A DNA stretch of 11,345 nucleotides from OPU3-GD-OMZ sp001901525 (GCA_963981505.1 CAXCEI010000042.1:1-11345), one strand, 5' to 3'; shown: positions 1 to 8,102, counted from the first letter of the stretch. Notes: generated from the sequence alone by a model not told the origin. Numbers and translations: made by a program.

Positions 1-283
1 ATGCTGAAGAAATGCTACAAAACAGTTCGGGGTAAGACTTATAAGCGATGACCAAAGGGTAATGACAATAACTGCTTTATAACAAAAAATCTGGTCACAT
101 AACGCATGAATACCACCATGAATAAAGATCATTTAACCGTTTTAACCAGATATCATACTGTCCTCTCCTCTGGTGCCTTATTCTATTAGGAGATATTCAT
201 GGCGGCATGACCTAAAATAATAGCTGTTAAGCATCGTCAACAAAGAAAATAAAGAGTGACTACTCACGCATCCAATGAGTAAT
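1..283. other. AT-rich intergenic region, no convincing gene
   Basis: I see no gene here. The only reading frames are very short. A plus-strand frame from 106 to 189 would give 27 residues and a minus-strand frame from 119 to 39 would give 26; neither has a Shine-Dalgarno sequence or a recognisable product. A plus-strand frame open from the window edge to a TAA at 33-35 could be the last ten residues (AEEMLQNSSG) of a gene lying mostly outside the window, but ten residues cannot establish that. A good Shine-Dalgarno (AGGAG, 188-192) stands six bases before an ATG at 199, but that frame stops after three codons. Two TTTAACC heptamers lie nine bases apart at 132-138 and 141-147; their meaning is unknown. 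Confidence 0.5.
261..281 (-). terminator. weak hairpin after carbonic anhydrase gene
   Basis: A six-base-pair inverted repeat (TACTCA / TGAGTA) with a nine-base loop begins two bases after the carbonic anhydrase stop codon. Read on the minus strand, it is followed by a T-rich but interrupted run. The stem is short and AT-rich, so this is at best a weak intrinsic terminator. Its position is the main argument for it. Confidence 0.22.
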
Positions 284-895
284 TTACCGCAACTGAGGCG
301 GTTCATGAGCAGTATGGGTACAAAGCTCTCGTAAGATACCGTCACTGAGACCATAGACACAGCCATGAACAGAAAGGTTAGCATCTTTCTTCCAAGCATT
401 TTGAACCACCGTGGTATGACATACATTTCGCACTTGTTCCTGTACATTCAATTCACACAATTTATCAAAACGCTCATCGTCATCAAGTTGACTCAATTGT
501 TCTAAATTCAACCGCTGAACATTTTTGATGTGTCCCAACCAGTTATCAATCATGCCGTGATCCCCTCCGTCTAAGACAGCCTTAATACCTCCACAGCCAT
601 AATGACCACAAACAAGGATATGCTCTACTTCCAGAACCTCAACCGCATACTGTATAACTGAAAGGCAGTTCAGATCAGAATGCACCACAATATTTGCGAT
701 ATTACGATGAACAAATACCTCACCCGGGGGCAAATCGAGAACCTGAGTAGCAGGTACCCGACTATCAGAACAGCCAATCCAAAGATACTTAGGTGTTTGC
801 TGCTGCGCTAATTTTGCAAAAAAATCTGGATTTTTTTCCTTCATTCTTCTTGCCCATGCGGCATTCTTGTCCAAAATATTTTTTATATTTGCCAT
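284..895 (-). CDS. can: beta-class carbonic anhydrase (Can-like)
   Basis: Reversible hydration of CO2 to bicarbonate by a cytoplasmic zinc enzyme. The 203-residue product aligns along its length with E. coli Can. The zinc ligands are visible as Cys42 (in GCSDSR, with Asp44 and Arg46 forming the usual dyad), His98 and Cys101 (in HYGCGG). Trp39, Arg64 and Tyr181 match the non-catalytic bicarbonate-binding triad of the type II (allosteric) beta enzymes such as those of E. coli and Haemophilus, so bicarbonate/pH inhibition is a fair inference. The protein is about 17 residues shorter than E. coli Can at the C terminus, and position 179 is Cys where the family usually has Trp (HGW). The ATG at 895 is chosen because it gives the family N terminus; AGGAGG lies about 12 nt upstream, slightly far. 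It is probably transcribed with the DUF2914 gene 63 nt upstream. In heterotrophs this enzyme supplies bicarbonate to carboxylases. Confidence 0.95.
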   Translation of the reverse strand: MANIKNILDKNAAWARRMKEKNPDFFAKLAQQQTPKYLWIGCSDSRVPATQVLDLPPGEVFVHRNIANIVVHSDLNCLSVIQYAVEVLEVEHILVCGHYGCGGIKAVLDGGDHGMIDNWLGHIKNVQRLNLEQLSQLDDDERFDKLCELNVQEQVRNVCHTTVVQNAWKKDANLSVHGCVYGLSDGILRELCTHTAHEPPQLR

Positions 896-958
896 AATTT
901 AACCATACCTCCTACAATTGCTTCTAGTAACAAAACATAAAATCATCCCCCTCGCACC

Positions 959-1654
959 TTATTTCATCACCACCTCAAACTCAATCACATGCAAAGGAAC
1001 GCCATCCTCATTGATTAACTCAACCACCCAAGAGCCTGTTGAATAAGCCGTCAGCAGTTTACTGGTATAAGTCCGCCACCGATCACCCAAAATAACTTTC
1101 TTTTTTTCAAAAATAACCTTACCCTTACGTTTCCATCTATGCGAAACCGTCTGACCTTTCATCCCACTTAATTCAGTAAAATAAAACACCCCTACCGCGA
1201 AATCCTTATTCACCTTGACCGGCTGTTCAACCTGCCCAAAAGGCTCTCGATTGGCCACGCCTTGCGCCAACCGCGCCCGGGTCACTCCACGCAGCAATTC
1301 TGCGTTGACCGCCGGCGCTCTTTTTTGTTTGACTGTCAACCGGGTATTTTCCTGCTTAGTTTGACCGCCCGCCCCTTGCTTTTGAATGTTTCGGGGACTA
1401 CTGATCGGTTCAATAGCTTGACGGATCACAACAGGCGCATCTCTTGGAACCTCTGCAGCCGTTTCTGAAGCCGTATCAGAACCTGTAAATATCCCATAAA
1501 AAACAAACACCAGTACTAACAACAAACCAGCAACTAAAGCAAGACGACCATAATTCCATTCCGTCACCATTCGATGCGGCGATTCAATATTAGTATTTGT
1601 GTTATTTTTGGCTAAATTAACCCTTATTACTACCGGCTTTTTATTTTCTGGCAT
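959..1654 (-). CDS. DUF2914-domain single-pass membrane protein
   Basis: Function unknown. The 231-residue product has a basic, Asn-rich N terminus (1-34), one hydrophobic membrane segment at about 36-56 (LALVAGLLLVLVFVFYGIF), a low-complexity polar linker (about 58-120), and a C-terminal region (about 124-229) resembling DUF2914. Visible hallmarks are the R-A-x-L-x-x-G-V-x-N-R-E-P stretch near 126-138, then FYFTEL, GQTVSHRW (167-174) and the GDRWRTYTSK stretch (190-199). The topology suggests a short cytoplasmic tail and a periplasmic C-terminal domain. The frame is open back to a TTG at 1675, but the ATG at 1654 is preferred: GAGG lies five bases upstream, and the extra seven residues (MCIIEDA) would read through that site. 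It is divergent from sucA and precedes the carbonic anhydrase gene by 63 nt without a visible terminator. The family assignment comes from recognised motifs, not a search. Confidence 0.82.
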   Translation of the reverse strand: MPENKKPVVIRVNLAKNNTNTNIESPHRMVTEWNYGRLALVAGLLLVLVFVFYGIFTGSDTASETAAEVPRDAPVVIRQAIEPISSPRNIQKQGAGGQTKQENTRLTVKQKRAPAVNAELLRGVTRARLAQGVANREPFGQVEQPVKVNKDFAVGVFYFTELSGMKGQTVSHRWKRKGKVIFEKKKVILGDRWRTYTSKLLTAYSTGSWVVELINEDGVPLHVIEFEVVMK

Positions 1655-1722
1655 GGCATCCTCGATTATGCACAAATTTTTAATAACACACTGCTTAAAA
1701 AAACATGTAAGACGAACAAAAT

Positions 1723-1773
1723 ATGATAGGTTGTTAATGTATCATTTTAAAAATGAAAATGGGTGGCTATATT
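1723..1773. promoter_or_regulatory. possible divergent promoters, DUF2914 gene / sucA
   Basis: The 142-nt gap between the two divergent genes must hold both promoters unless transcription enters from outside. A palindromic TTTAAA (1746-1751) could serve as the -35 box for both strands. On the minus strand it stands 17 bp before TATCAT (complement of 1723-1728). On the plus strand it stands 16 bp before TATATT (1768-1773), which would start sucA mRNA near 1780, just ahead of the AAGG (1788-1791) and ATG (1797). Each box matches the sigma-70 consensus at 4/6 (-35) or 5/6 (-10). The region is AT-rich, so chance matches are easy. Confidence 0.25.
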
Positions 1774-1796
1774 GACTTTCACGCTAAAAGGTTCTC

Positions 1797-4628
1797 ATGG
1801 ATAACTGGCTACAAAAATTTCAATCGACGTCAGCGCTCAATGGTAGTAACGCGTCCTATATTGAAGCCCTTTATGAACAATACCTGACCGACCCAACGTC
1901 GGTTTCCAACGTATGGCAGCAAACCTTCAAAACAATCAGAGGTAACACCAAAACTGACAACAGACACGGTCCTATTTTAGAATATTTCAGCACACTGAGT
2001 ACATTACCAGCCCAAAAAAGAAATACCAATGCACAAAAACAAAACACCCAAAACAACCCAAAACAAGCGGCCGTTGACAAACTCACCCATTACTATCGAA
2101 AACACGGCCACCGAATTGCTGCCACCAATCCACTCCAGCCGATCCCTGAACCCGACTCCGGTTTCAATATTACCACCTATGGTCTTAATGAATCCGACCT
2201 AGACTGTTATTTCTCCTCAGACCTCGTAGCCAACGAAAACCAACTCACTTTAAAAACCATTCTTGCCCATTTAAAGGCAGTGTACTGCCAAAGCATAAGT
2301 GCCGAGTATTTGCATATTGTTGACCCTAAACCCTCTGGCTGGGTCAGGATGCACCTTGAACACAACACTCTTCATATTGATAACAAAAGAAAAATCGCAC
2401 TATTAAAAACATTAACTGCCGCAGAAGGTATTGAAAAATACTTACACCAAAAATATATCGGTCAAAAAAGGTTTTCCCTCGAAGGCGGTGAAAGTTTAAT
2501 CCCGTTACTGGATGAACTTATTCAGCAAGCAGGCTGCCAACACGTAAACCAAATTGTTTTAGGCATGGCACACCGTGGCCGTCTTAATGTTCTCACTAAC
2601 ATTTTAGGAAAAAGTCCCGGGCTTTTATTTGAAGAATTTGAAAACCTACCCAGTAAACTGGCCTCCAGCAATGCGGGTGATGTTAAATACCACCAAGGCT
2701 TTTCTTCCAATATTTCCACCCCTGGCGGCCCTGTGCATCTATCCTTAGCCTTTAACCCGTCCCACTTGGAAATCATCAGCCCCGTAGTGATGGGCTCTAC
2801 CCGTGCCCGACAAGATCGTTATGATAAAAAGCAACCCGCTCATGTATTGCCGGTTGTCATCCACGGGGATGCCGCCTTTGCCGGCCAAGGGGTTGTGATG
2901 GAGACCCTGAACATGTCTGCTACACGCGCGTACACCACAGCAGGAACCATTCATATTGTTATCAACAATCAAATAGGCTTTACCACCAGCCACCCCTTAG
3001 ATGCACGTTCGACATTGTACTGCACTGATATTGCTAAAATTATTCAGGCTCCTATTTTTCATGTGAACGGTGACGACCCGATTGCGGTACTTAAAATCAC
3101 CCAAATAGCCCTTGCTTTTCGCATGCATTTTCATAAAGATGTTGTGATTGATCTGATCTGTTACCGACGCCACGGTCATAACGAAGCCGACGAACCTGCT
3201 GTCACCCAACCATTAATGTATCAAACCATTCGCCAACACCCCACTACACTCAAAATATTTACCGAACAATTAATACAACACAATATTATCAGCCCCGAAC
3301 AAGCCATCAAAATGGCTGCGAATTATGAGTTATCACTAAAAAATAATAAAGAAGTCTCAAGACCCCGATTAAGCGACAACTCCTATTCATACACGACCCA
3401 ATGGGATAAATATTTCAATAACCCCTGGGATACTGATTGCGAAACTCACGTTTCATTACAAGTCATGAATCACTGCCACCAGCAACTATTAAAACTTCCC
3501 GATGAATTTAAAGTTCACCCCGTTGTTGCCAAAATGATGTCCCGGCAAAGTCAAATGATAGCGGGGACAGTTCCCATTGACTGGGGCTTTGCCGAAAACA
3601 TGGCTTACGCCACCTTAGTCCTAGCCCATGAAAATATCCGTCTCTCCGGTCAGGATGTTGGCCGTGGTACTTTTGCACACCGCCACGCTATATTACATGA
3701 CCAAAACAATGGCCATTATCATATCCCACTACAACATATCGATAAGAATCAGGGCCAATTTGATATTTATGACTCACTACTCTCAGAAGCCGGCGTATTA
3801 GCATTCGAGTATGGCTACAGCACAACGACACCAAACACGCTGGTCATTTGGGAAGCCCAATTTGGCGATTTTGCCAATGAAGCACAAGTCGTTATTGATC
3901 AGTTCATCAGTTCTGGCGAAAGCAAATGGAACCGACTCAGCGGTCTTGTCATGCTTCTCCCCCATGGCTTTGAAGGTCAAGGTGCCGAACATTCATCCGC
4001 TCGGCTCGAACGCTTTTTACAACTTTGCGCTGACAAAAACATCCAAGTCTGTGTCCCCACCACACCGGCACAAATATTCCATTTACTACGCCGTCAACAA
4101 CTGCGTCTGGTCAGAAAACCTCTTATCATTATGAGCCCCAAGAGCCTGCTCCGGCATAAACAGGCCACATCCACGCTTAAAGAACTAACCGATGGTACTT
4201 TCATGCCTCTTATTTCTGACGCCTGCCCAGATCACTGCAACAAAATTGAGAAACTTATCTTATGTTCTGGAAAAATCTATTATGATTTGGCCCGTGAAAA
4301 ACAAAAAATTAAGTCACCACATCTACTACTGATCCGAATCGAACAACTTTACCCCTTCCCAGCCGAGGCCCTCTCTGAACAACTCGAACAATACCCCAAC
4401 TTAACAGAGCTTATTTGGTGTCAAGAAGAACCCCGTAACCAAGGCTCATGGAATCAGGTTAAACACCGACTCAGAAAAATTGCCTCCCGTCGATTCCCTG
4501 TTAATTATGTCGGTCGTCCGCCTTCAGCTGCCCCTGCAGCCGGGAATTATGCTAACCATCACAAACAACAAGCGACCGTAATCAACAAAGCATTAACTCA
4601 TGCTACAACCATTCAACAACGCTTATGA
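1797..4628 (+). CDS. sucA: 2-oxoglutarate dehydrogenase E1 component
   Basis: Thiamine-diphosphate-dependent decarboxylase of the TCA cycle. It converts 2-oxoglutarate to CO2 and transfers the succinyl group to the lipoyl arm of SucB in the cytoplasmic OGDH complex. At 943 residues it has the full usual length. Visible in order are the N-terminal E1 segment (about 9-50, with GSNASYIEALYEQYL), a polar N/Q/K-rich linker (about 55-80), GMAHRGR (256-262, His259), VKYHQGFSS (His299), the ThDP/Mg motif GDAAF (from Gly357) with INNQIGF (Asn390/391), RRHGHNEADEP, GRGTFAHRHA (from about 622), WEAQFGDFANEAQVVIDQF, GAEHSSARLERF (His732), MSPKSLLRH, and a C terminus with VGRPPSAAPAAG. The key residues match E. 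coli SucA, so it should be active. AAGG lies five bases before the ATG. The TGA overlaps the sucB ATG in ATGA, giving translational coupling. Confidence 0.98.
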   Translation: MDNWLQKFQSTSALNGSNASYIEALYEQYLTDPTSVSNVWQQTFKTIRGNTKTDNRHGPILEYFSTLSTLPAQKRNTNAQKQNTQNNPKQAAVDKLTHYYRKHGHRIAATNPLQPIPEPDSGFNITTYGLNESDLDCYFSSDLVANENQLTLKTILAHLKAVYCQSISAEYLHIVDPKPSGWVRMHLEHNTLHIDNKRKIALLKTLTAAEGIEKYLHQKYIGQKRFSLEGGESLIPLLDELIQQAGCQHVNQIVLGMAHRGRLNVLTNILGKSPGLLFEEFENLPSKLASSNAGDVKYHQGFSSNISTPGGPVHLSLAFNPSHLEIISPVVMGSTRARQDRYDKKQPAHVLPVVIHGDAAFAGQGVVMETLNMSATRAYTTAGTIHIVINNQIGFTTSHPLDARSTLYCTDIAKIIQAPIFHVNGDDPIAVLKITQIALAFRMHFHKDVVIDLICYRRHGHNEADEPAVTQPLMYQTIRQHPTTLKIFTEQLIQHNIISPEQAIKMAANYELSLKNNKEVSRPRLSDNSYSYTTQWDKYFNNPWDTDCETHVSLQVMNHCHQQLLKLPDEFKVHPVVAKMMSRQSQMIAGTVPIDWGFAENMAYATLVLAHENIRLSGQDVGRGTFAHRHAILHDQNNGHYHIPLQHIDKNQGQFDIYDSLLSEAGVLAFEYGYSTTTPNTLVIWEAQFGDFANEAQVVIDQFISSGESKWNRLSGLVMLLPHGFEGQGAEHSSARLERFLQLCADKNIQVCVPTTPAQIFHLLRRQQLRLVRKPLIIMSPKSLLRHKQATSTLKELTDGTFMPLISDACPDHCNKIEKLILCSGKIYYDLAREKQKIKSPHLLLIRIEQLYPFPAEALSEQLEQYPNLTELIWCQEEPRNQGSWNQVKHRLRKIASRRFPVNYVGRPPSAAPAAGNYANHHKQQATVINKALTHATTIQQRL

Positions 4629-5824
4629 TTATTCAAATAAAAGTCCCGACTCTTCCTGAATCAATTTCTGATGCAACGCTGATCAGTTGGCAAAAAGAAA
4701 TTGGTGCGCCTATCATTAAAGGCGAAAGCTTAATCGACTTAGAAACCGACAAAGTTGTTATGGAAGTGCCGGCACCTGAATCCGGCCACTTAACTCATAT
4801 TTTTAAAGAAAATGGCGCTACCGTTACAGGTGGTGAGATCCTTGCCACTTTCGAATCAATAACGCATACAGAAATCAGCAACACTATAGAAGCTAACAAA
4901 AAACACGAGTATTCGAAACCTTCTGAATTAAGCCCTGCAATCAGGCGCATTGTTCTCGAAAAACAACTGAATATCAAGCAAATAAAAGGCACTGGAAAAC
5001 ACGGACATCTCACCATGCAAGATATCCAAAATCACCTTAAAAAAGATGACCACCGCACTGAAACCAAGACACCGATTACGACTCGTCTCAACAACGATGA
5101 AGTGAGTGCAAATAGCCATGAAACCCGCCCTCAGAAACGGGTCGCCATGAGTCGACTACGCGCTAAGATTGCAGAGCGTTTATTACAAACCCAACAACAC
5201 TCTGCCACACTCACAACCTTTAATGAAATTAACATGGCCAGCGTCATCGCTATTCGCAACGAATATAAAAGCCACTTTCAGGACCAATACGGGGTAAAAC
5301 TCGGCTTCATGTCCTTTTTTATCAAAGCTGCTACAGAAGCCCTAAAGCAATACCCTATTATCAATGCCAGCGTTGATAACAATGACATTATTTACCATGG
5401 CTTTTACGATATCGGCGTCGCCGTTTCTTCCCCCAGAGGTTTAATCGTCCCCGTTTTACGTGACACTGATCAATTGAATTTCGCACAAATTGAAAAAGAA
5501 ATCGCAACCTTCGCACAACAAGCCAACGATGGTACTATTGCTTATGAAGACCTGATCGGTGGCACTTTTACCGTGACCAATGGTGGAACCTACGGTTCAT
5601 TGTTATCAACACCATTACTAAACCCCCCACAAAGCGCTATTCTAGGTATGCATACCATTAAGGAACAAGCGGTTATAGAAAAGGGCGAAATCGTTATCCG
5701 GCCGATGATGAACGTAGCGCTTTCTTATAATCACTGCCTAATTGATGGTCGTGATGCGGTGCTCTTTTTAAAGGCTATCATCGCTAATTTAGAAACCCCA
5801 GAAAAGCTACTGCTTAATCTCTAA
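4625..5824 (+). CDS. sucB: 2-oxoglutarate dehydrogenase E2 (dihydrolipoyl succinyltransferase)
   Basis: Core of the OGDH complex: it accepts the succinyl group from SucA on a lipoyl lysine and passes it to CoA. The 399 residues comprise one lipoyl domain (about 1-77; lipoylated Lys43 in ETDKVV), a short linker, a peripheral subunit-binding domain (about 101-138, starting ELSPAIRRIV) and the catalytic acyltransferase domain (about 170-399). The catalytic pair His370 and Asp374 is present, but the usual D-H-R-x-x-D-G signature reads N-H-C-L-I-D-G, so the residues flanking the histidine are changed (Asn369, Cys371). The remaining landmarks (GFMSFFIKA, SPRGLIVPVLRD, GGTFTVTNGGTYGSLLSTPLLNPPQSAILGMH in parts) are normal and keep the succinyltransferase pattern. 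No Shine-Dalgarno precedes the ATG; expression probably depends on coupling to sucA through the 4-nt overlap. No lpd gene follows, because parC lies convergent 7 nt away. Confidence 0.97.
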   Translation: MIIQIKVPTLPESISDATLISWQKEIGAPIIKGESLIDLETDKVVMEVPAPESGHLTHIFKENGATVTGGEILATFESITHTEISNTIEANKKHEYSKPSELSPAIRRIVLEKQLNIKQIKGTGKHGHLTMQDIQNHLKKDDHRTETKTPITTRLNNDEVSANSHETRPQKRVAMSRLRAKIAERLLQTQQHSATLTTFNEINMASVIAIRNEYKSHFQDQYGVKLGFMSFFIKAATEALKQYPIINASVDNNDIIYHGFYDIGVAVSSPRGLIVPVLRDTDQLNFAQIEKEIATFAQQANDGTIAYEDLIGGTFTVTNGGTYGSLLSTPLLNPPQSAILGMHTIKEQAVIEKGEIVIRPMMNVALSYNHCLIDGRDAVLFLKAIIANLETPEKLLLNL

Positions 5825-5831
5825 CGCGCTA

Positions 5832-8069
5832 CTATTCCACAGTTAAACCATCCACGCGCTTAAAGCCTTGCGGTAAAAATAAGCCCCGACGTGCCCGGTT
5901 ACCACCGTAATGCTCAATATCGACTGCTTTCAATTTTAAATGTCGTTTCCCTGAAAGGATTTTCATCGTCTGCCCATACTCACCTGATATCACGCCGACA
6001 AACAACAGCGCATCAACTTTAGCCATCAGATCCTTAGTCGGAATCTGTATCAGTTTATTACCTTTACCACGCGCTAATGCCGGCAATTCGTCAACAGGAA
6101 AAATCAATAACCTCCCTTGCTGGGTCACTGCAACCACCTGATCGATTTCATGATAGATACGTGCCGGCCTCAAGATACCGGCGCCTTCCGGCAACGTTAA
6201 TAACACCTTCCCGGCTCTGTTTTTAGTGGTTAACTCTTTTAATTGCACCCGAAACCCGTAGCCCGCACTACTTGCTAACAAATACCAATCTTCTGGATTA
6301 CCGGCTAAGACCGTAGTAAACAAAGAGCCGACGGGCGGGTTAAACCGTCCAGTCAAAGGCTCTCCCTGACTTCGGGCAGAAGGTAAATCATGCGCACTGG
6401 TCATATAACAACGCCCAAGTGAATCTAAAACATAAACGGGTTGGGTCGTTCGTCCTAAAGCCGTATGTAAACAACTATCACCCGCACGATAATTTAAGGT
6501 TTGTGGGTTAATATCATGGCCTTTAGCAGCACGGACCCAGCCTTTTTGAGATAACACAATAGTTAAAGGATCATTAGCAATCAATAATGACGTATCCAAG
6601 ACTTGTGATGCCCCCCGCTCAATAACCGGTGACCGCCGATCATCTCCAAACTTTTCGACATCACTTTCAATCTCTTGCTTGATGAGTTGTTTCAATAACA
6701 CACTTGATGCCAGAGTATTCTCCAAATTTTCCCGTTCAGTTTGTAATTGCTCTTGCTCACCCTTAATTTTAATTTCTTCCAGTTTCGCCAAATGACGCAA
6801 TTTTAAATCTAAAATGGCATCCGCCTGAATTTCAGACAAATTGAATCGAGCCATCAAAACTAATTTAGGTTCATCCTCATAACGAATAATACTAATCACT
6901 TCATCAATATTAAGAAAAGCAATCAACAAACCATCGAGAATATGTAATCGCGCTAAGACCTTATCTAGGCGCACCTGTAATCGCCTACGAACCGTGGCAG
7001 TTCTAAAGGTCAGCCATTCCGTCAGAATTTCCTTAATATTTTTAACTTGCGGACGGCCATTCAGCCCGATCATATTCAAATTAACCCGATAAGTCTTTTC
7101 CAAATCGGTGGTTGCAAAGAGATGCGACATCACCTCATCGACATCAACGCGTTTTGAACGAGGTACAATTAACAACCGCGTCGGTGTCTCATGGTCTGAT
7201 TCATCACGGAGATCTTCAATCATCGGTAATTTCTTAGCCAACATCTGCCCAGCTATCTGCTCGAGCAACTTAGCACCAGAAACCTGATGCGGCAAAGCTG
7301 TCACAATGATATTACCGTCTTCAAGCTCATATTTAGCACGCATTCTTATCGAACCGTTACCGTGAATATACAGCTTTCGGATATCAACCCGCGGCGTAAT
7401 AATTTCTGCTTCCGTCGGATAATCAGGACCTTTAATATAATCAAAAAGCGTTTCTAAGGGAGCGCCAGGGTTATCTAACAAAGCAATGCAAGCACTCGCG
7501 ACCTCCCTCAAATTATGCGGCGGAATATCCGTAGTCATCCCGACAGCAATTCCCGTTGTCCCATTCAATAAAATATTCGGCAATCGATCCGGCAATAAAA
7601 GAGGCTCTTGTAACGTCCCATCAAAATTAGCTGTCCATTCGACGGTACCTTGCCCTAATTCACTTAATAATGTCTGCGCATAGGCTGTTAACCGTGACTC
7701 CGTGTAACGCATGGCGGCAAATGACTTAGGGTCATCGGGCGACCCCCAGTTTCCTTGCCCATCAACTAGCGGATAACGGTATGAAAATGACTGCGCCATC
7801 AACACCATCGCTTCATAGCAGGCGGTGTCTCCATGCGGGTGGTATTTTCCTAAGACATCACCGACCGTGCGCGCTGACTTTTTGTATTTGGCCAAAGCCG
7901 ATAAGCCCAATTCACTCATCGCATAAATAATCCGCCGTTGAACCGGTTTTAAGCCATCGGCAACATTAGGCAAGGCGCGGTCCAAAATGACATACATGGT
8001 GTAATCCAAATAGGCCTTCTCGGTAAATTCCTGAAGGGGTAAGCGCTCAAAGTTTTCCTGAATTTCCAT
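5832..8069 (-). CDS. parC: DNA topoisomerase IV subunit A
   Basis: Breakage-rejoining subunit of topoisomerase IV, which with ParE decatenates daughter chromosomes. The 745 residues are close to the usual length of about 750. The N-terminal winged-helix/tower part shows LPNVADGLKPVQRRIIYAM (33-51), the quinolone-determining region KYHPHGDTACYEA (75-87), and the catalytic Arg121-Tyr122 in AAMRYTESR. A coiled-coil region follows (about 430-480) with LDLKLRHLAKLEEIKIKGE. The C-terminal part (about 500-745) is the variable beta-pinwheel domain and is divergent, as in other ParC proteins. GyrA is excluded because the GyrA box is not seen, ParE is adjacent, and the sequence follows ParC throughout. 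Thr82 stands where E. coli has Ser80; Glu86 (E. coli Glu84) is kept. The start at 8069 has a weak ribosome site (GGA about 11 nt upstream); the only nearer upstream ATG stops at once. It lies 33 nt after parE, almost certainly in one operon. Confidence 0.98.
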   Translation of the reverse strand: MEIQENFERLPLQEFTEKAYLDYTMYVILDRALPNVADGLKPVQRRIIYAMSELGLSALAKYKKSARTVGDVLGKYHPHGDTACYEAMVLMAQSFSYRYPLVDGQGNWGSPDDPKSFAAMRYTESRLTAYAQTLLSELGQGTVEWTANFDGTLQEPLLLPDRLPNILLNGTTGIAVGMTTDIPPHNLREVASACIALLDNPGAPLETLFDYIKGPDYPTEAEIITPRVDIRKLYIHGNGSIRMRAKYELEDGNIIVTALPHQVSGAKLLEQIAGQMLAKKLPMIEDLRDESDHETPTRLLIVPRSKRVDVDEVMSHLFATTDLEKTYRVNLNMIGLNGRPQVKNIKEILTEWLTFRTATVRRRLQVRLDKVLARLHILDGLLIAFLNIDEVISIIRYEDEPKLVLMARFNLSEIQADAILDLKLRHLAKLEEIKIKGEQEQLQTERENLENTLASSVLLKQLIKQEIESDVEKFGDDRRSPVIERGASQVLDTSLLIANDPLTIVLSQKGWVRAAKGHDINPQTLNYRAGDSCLHTALGRTTQPVYVLDSLGRCYMTSAHDLPSARSQGEPLTGRFNPPVGSLFTTVLAGNPEDWYLLASSAGYGFRVQLKELTTKNRAGKVLLTLPEGAGILRPARIYHEIDQVVAVTQQGRLLIFPVDELPALARGKGNKLIQIPTKDLMAKVDALLFVGVISGEYGQTMKILSGKRHLKLKAVDIEHYGGNRARRGLFLPQGFKRVDGLTVE

Positions 8070-8102
8070 TATTTCAAAACATCCGTATTAAAAATAAAAC
8101 CG

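Noticed and set aside
39..119. 26-residue minus-strand frame, hydrophobic and basic
   Set aside because: No Shine-Dalgarno, too short to judge, and no toxin or leader pattern beyond general composition.
89..151. ATCTGGT / ACCAGAT inverted repeat, arms 7 bp and about 50 nt apart
   Set aside because: Arms are short and far apart with no T-run; expected by chance in AT-rich DNA.
178..447. 89-residue minus-strand frame overlapping the carbonic anhydrase 3' end
   Set aside because: It is another frame on the same strand over well-supported coding sequence, with no recognisable motif or ribosome site.
1655..1675. TTG start at 1675 for the DUF2914 protein
   Set aside because: ATG at 1654 has GAGG at good spacing, and the extra residues would be encoded by the ribosome site itself.
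3811..4134. 107-residue plus-strand frame inside sucA
   Set aside because: sucA is strongly conserved across this stretch in its own frame; the alternative frame shows no family features.
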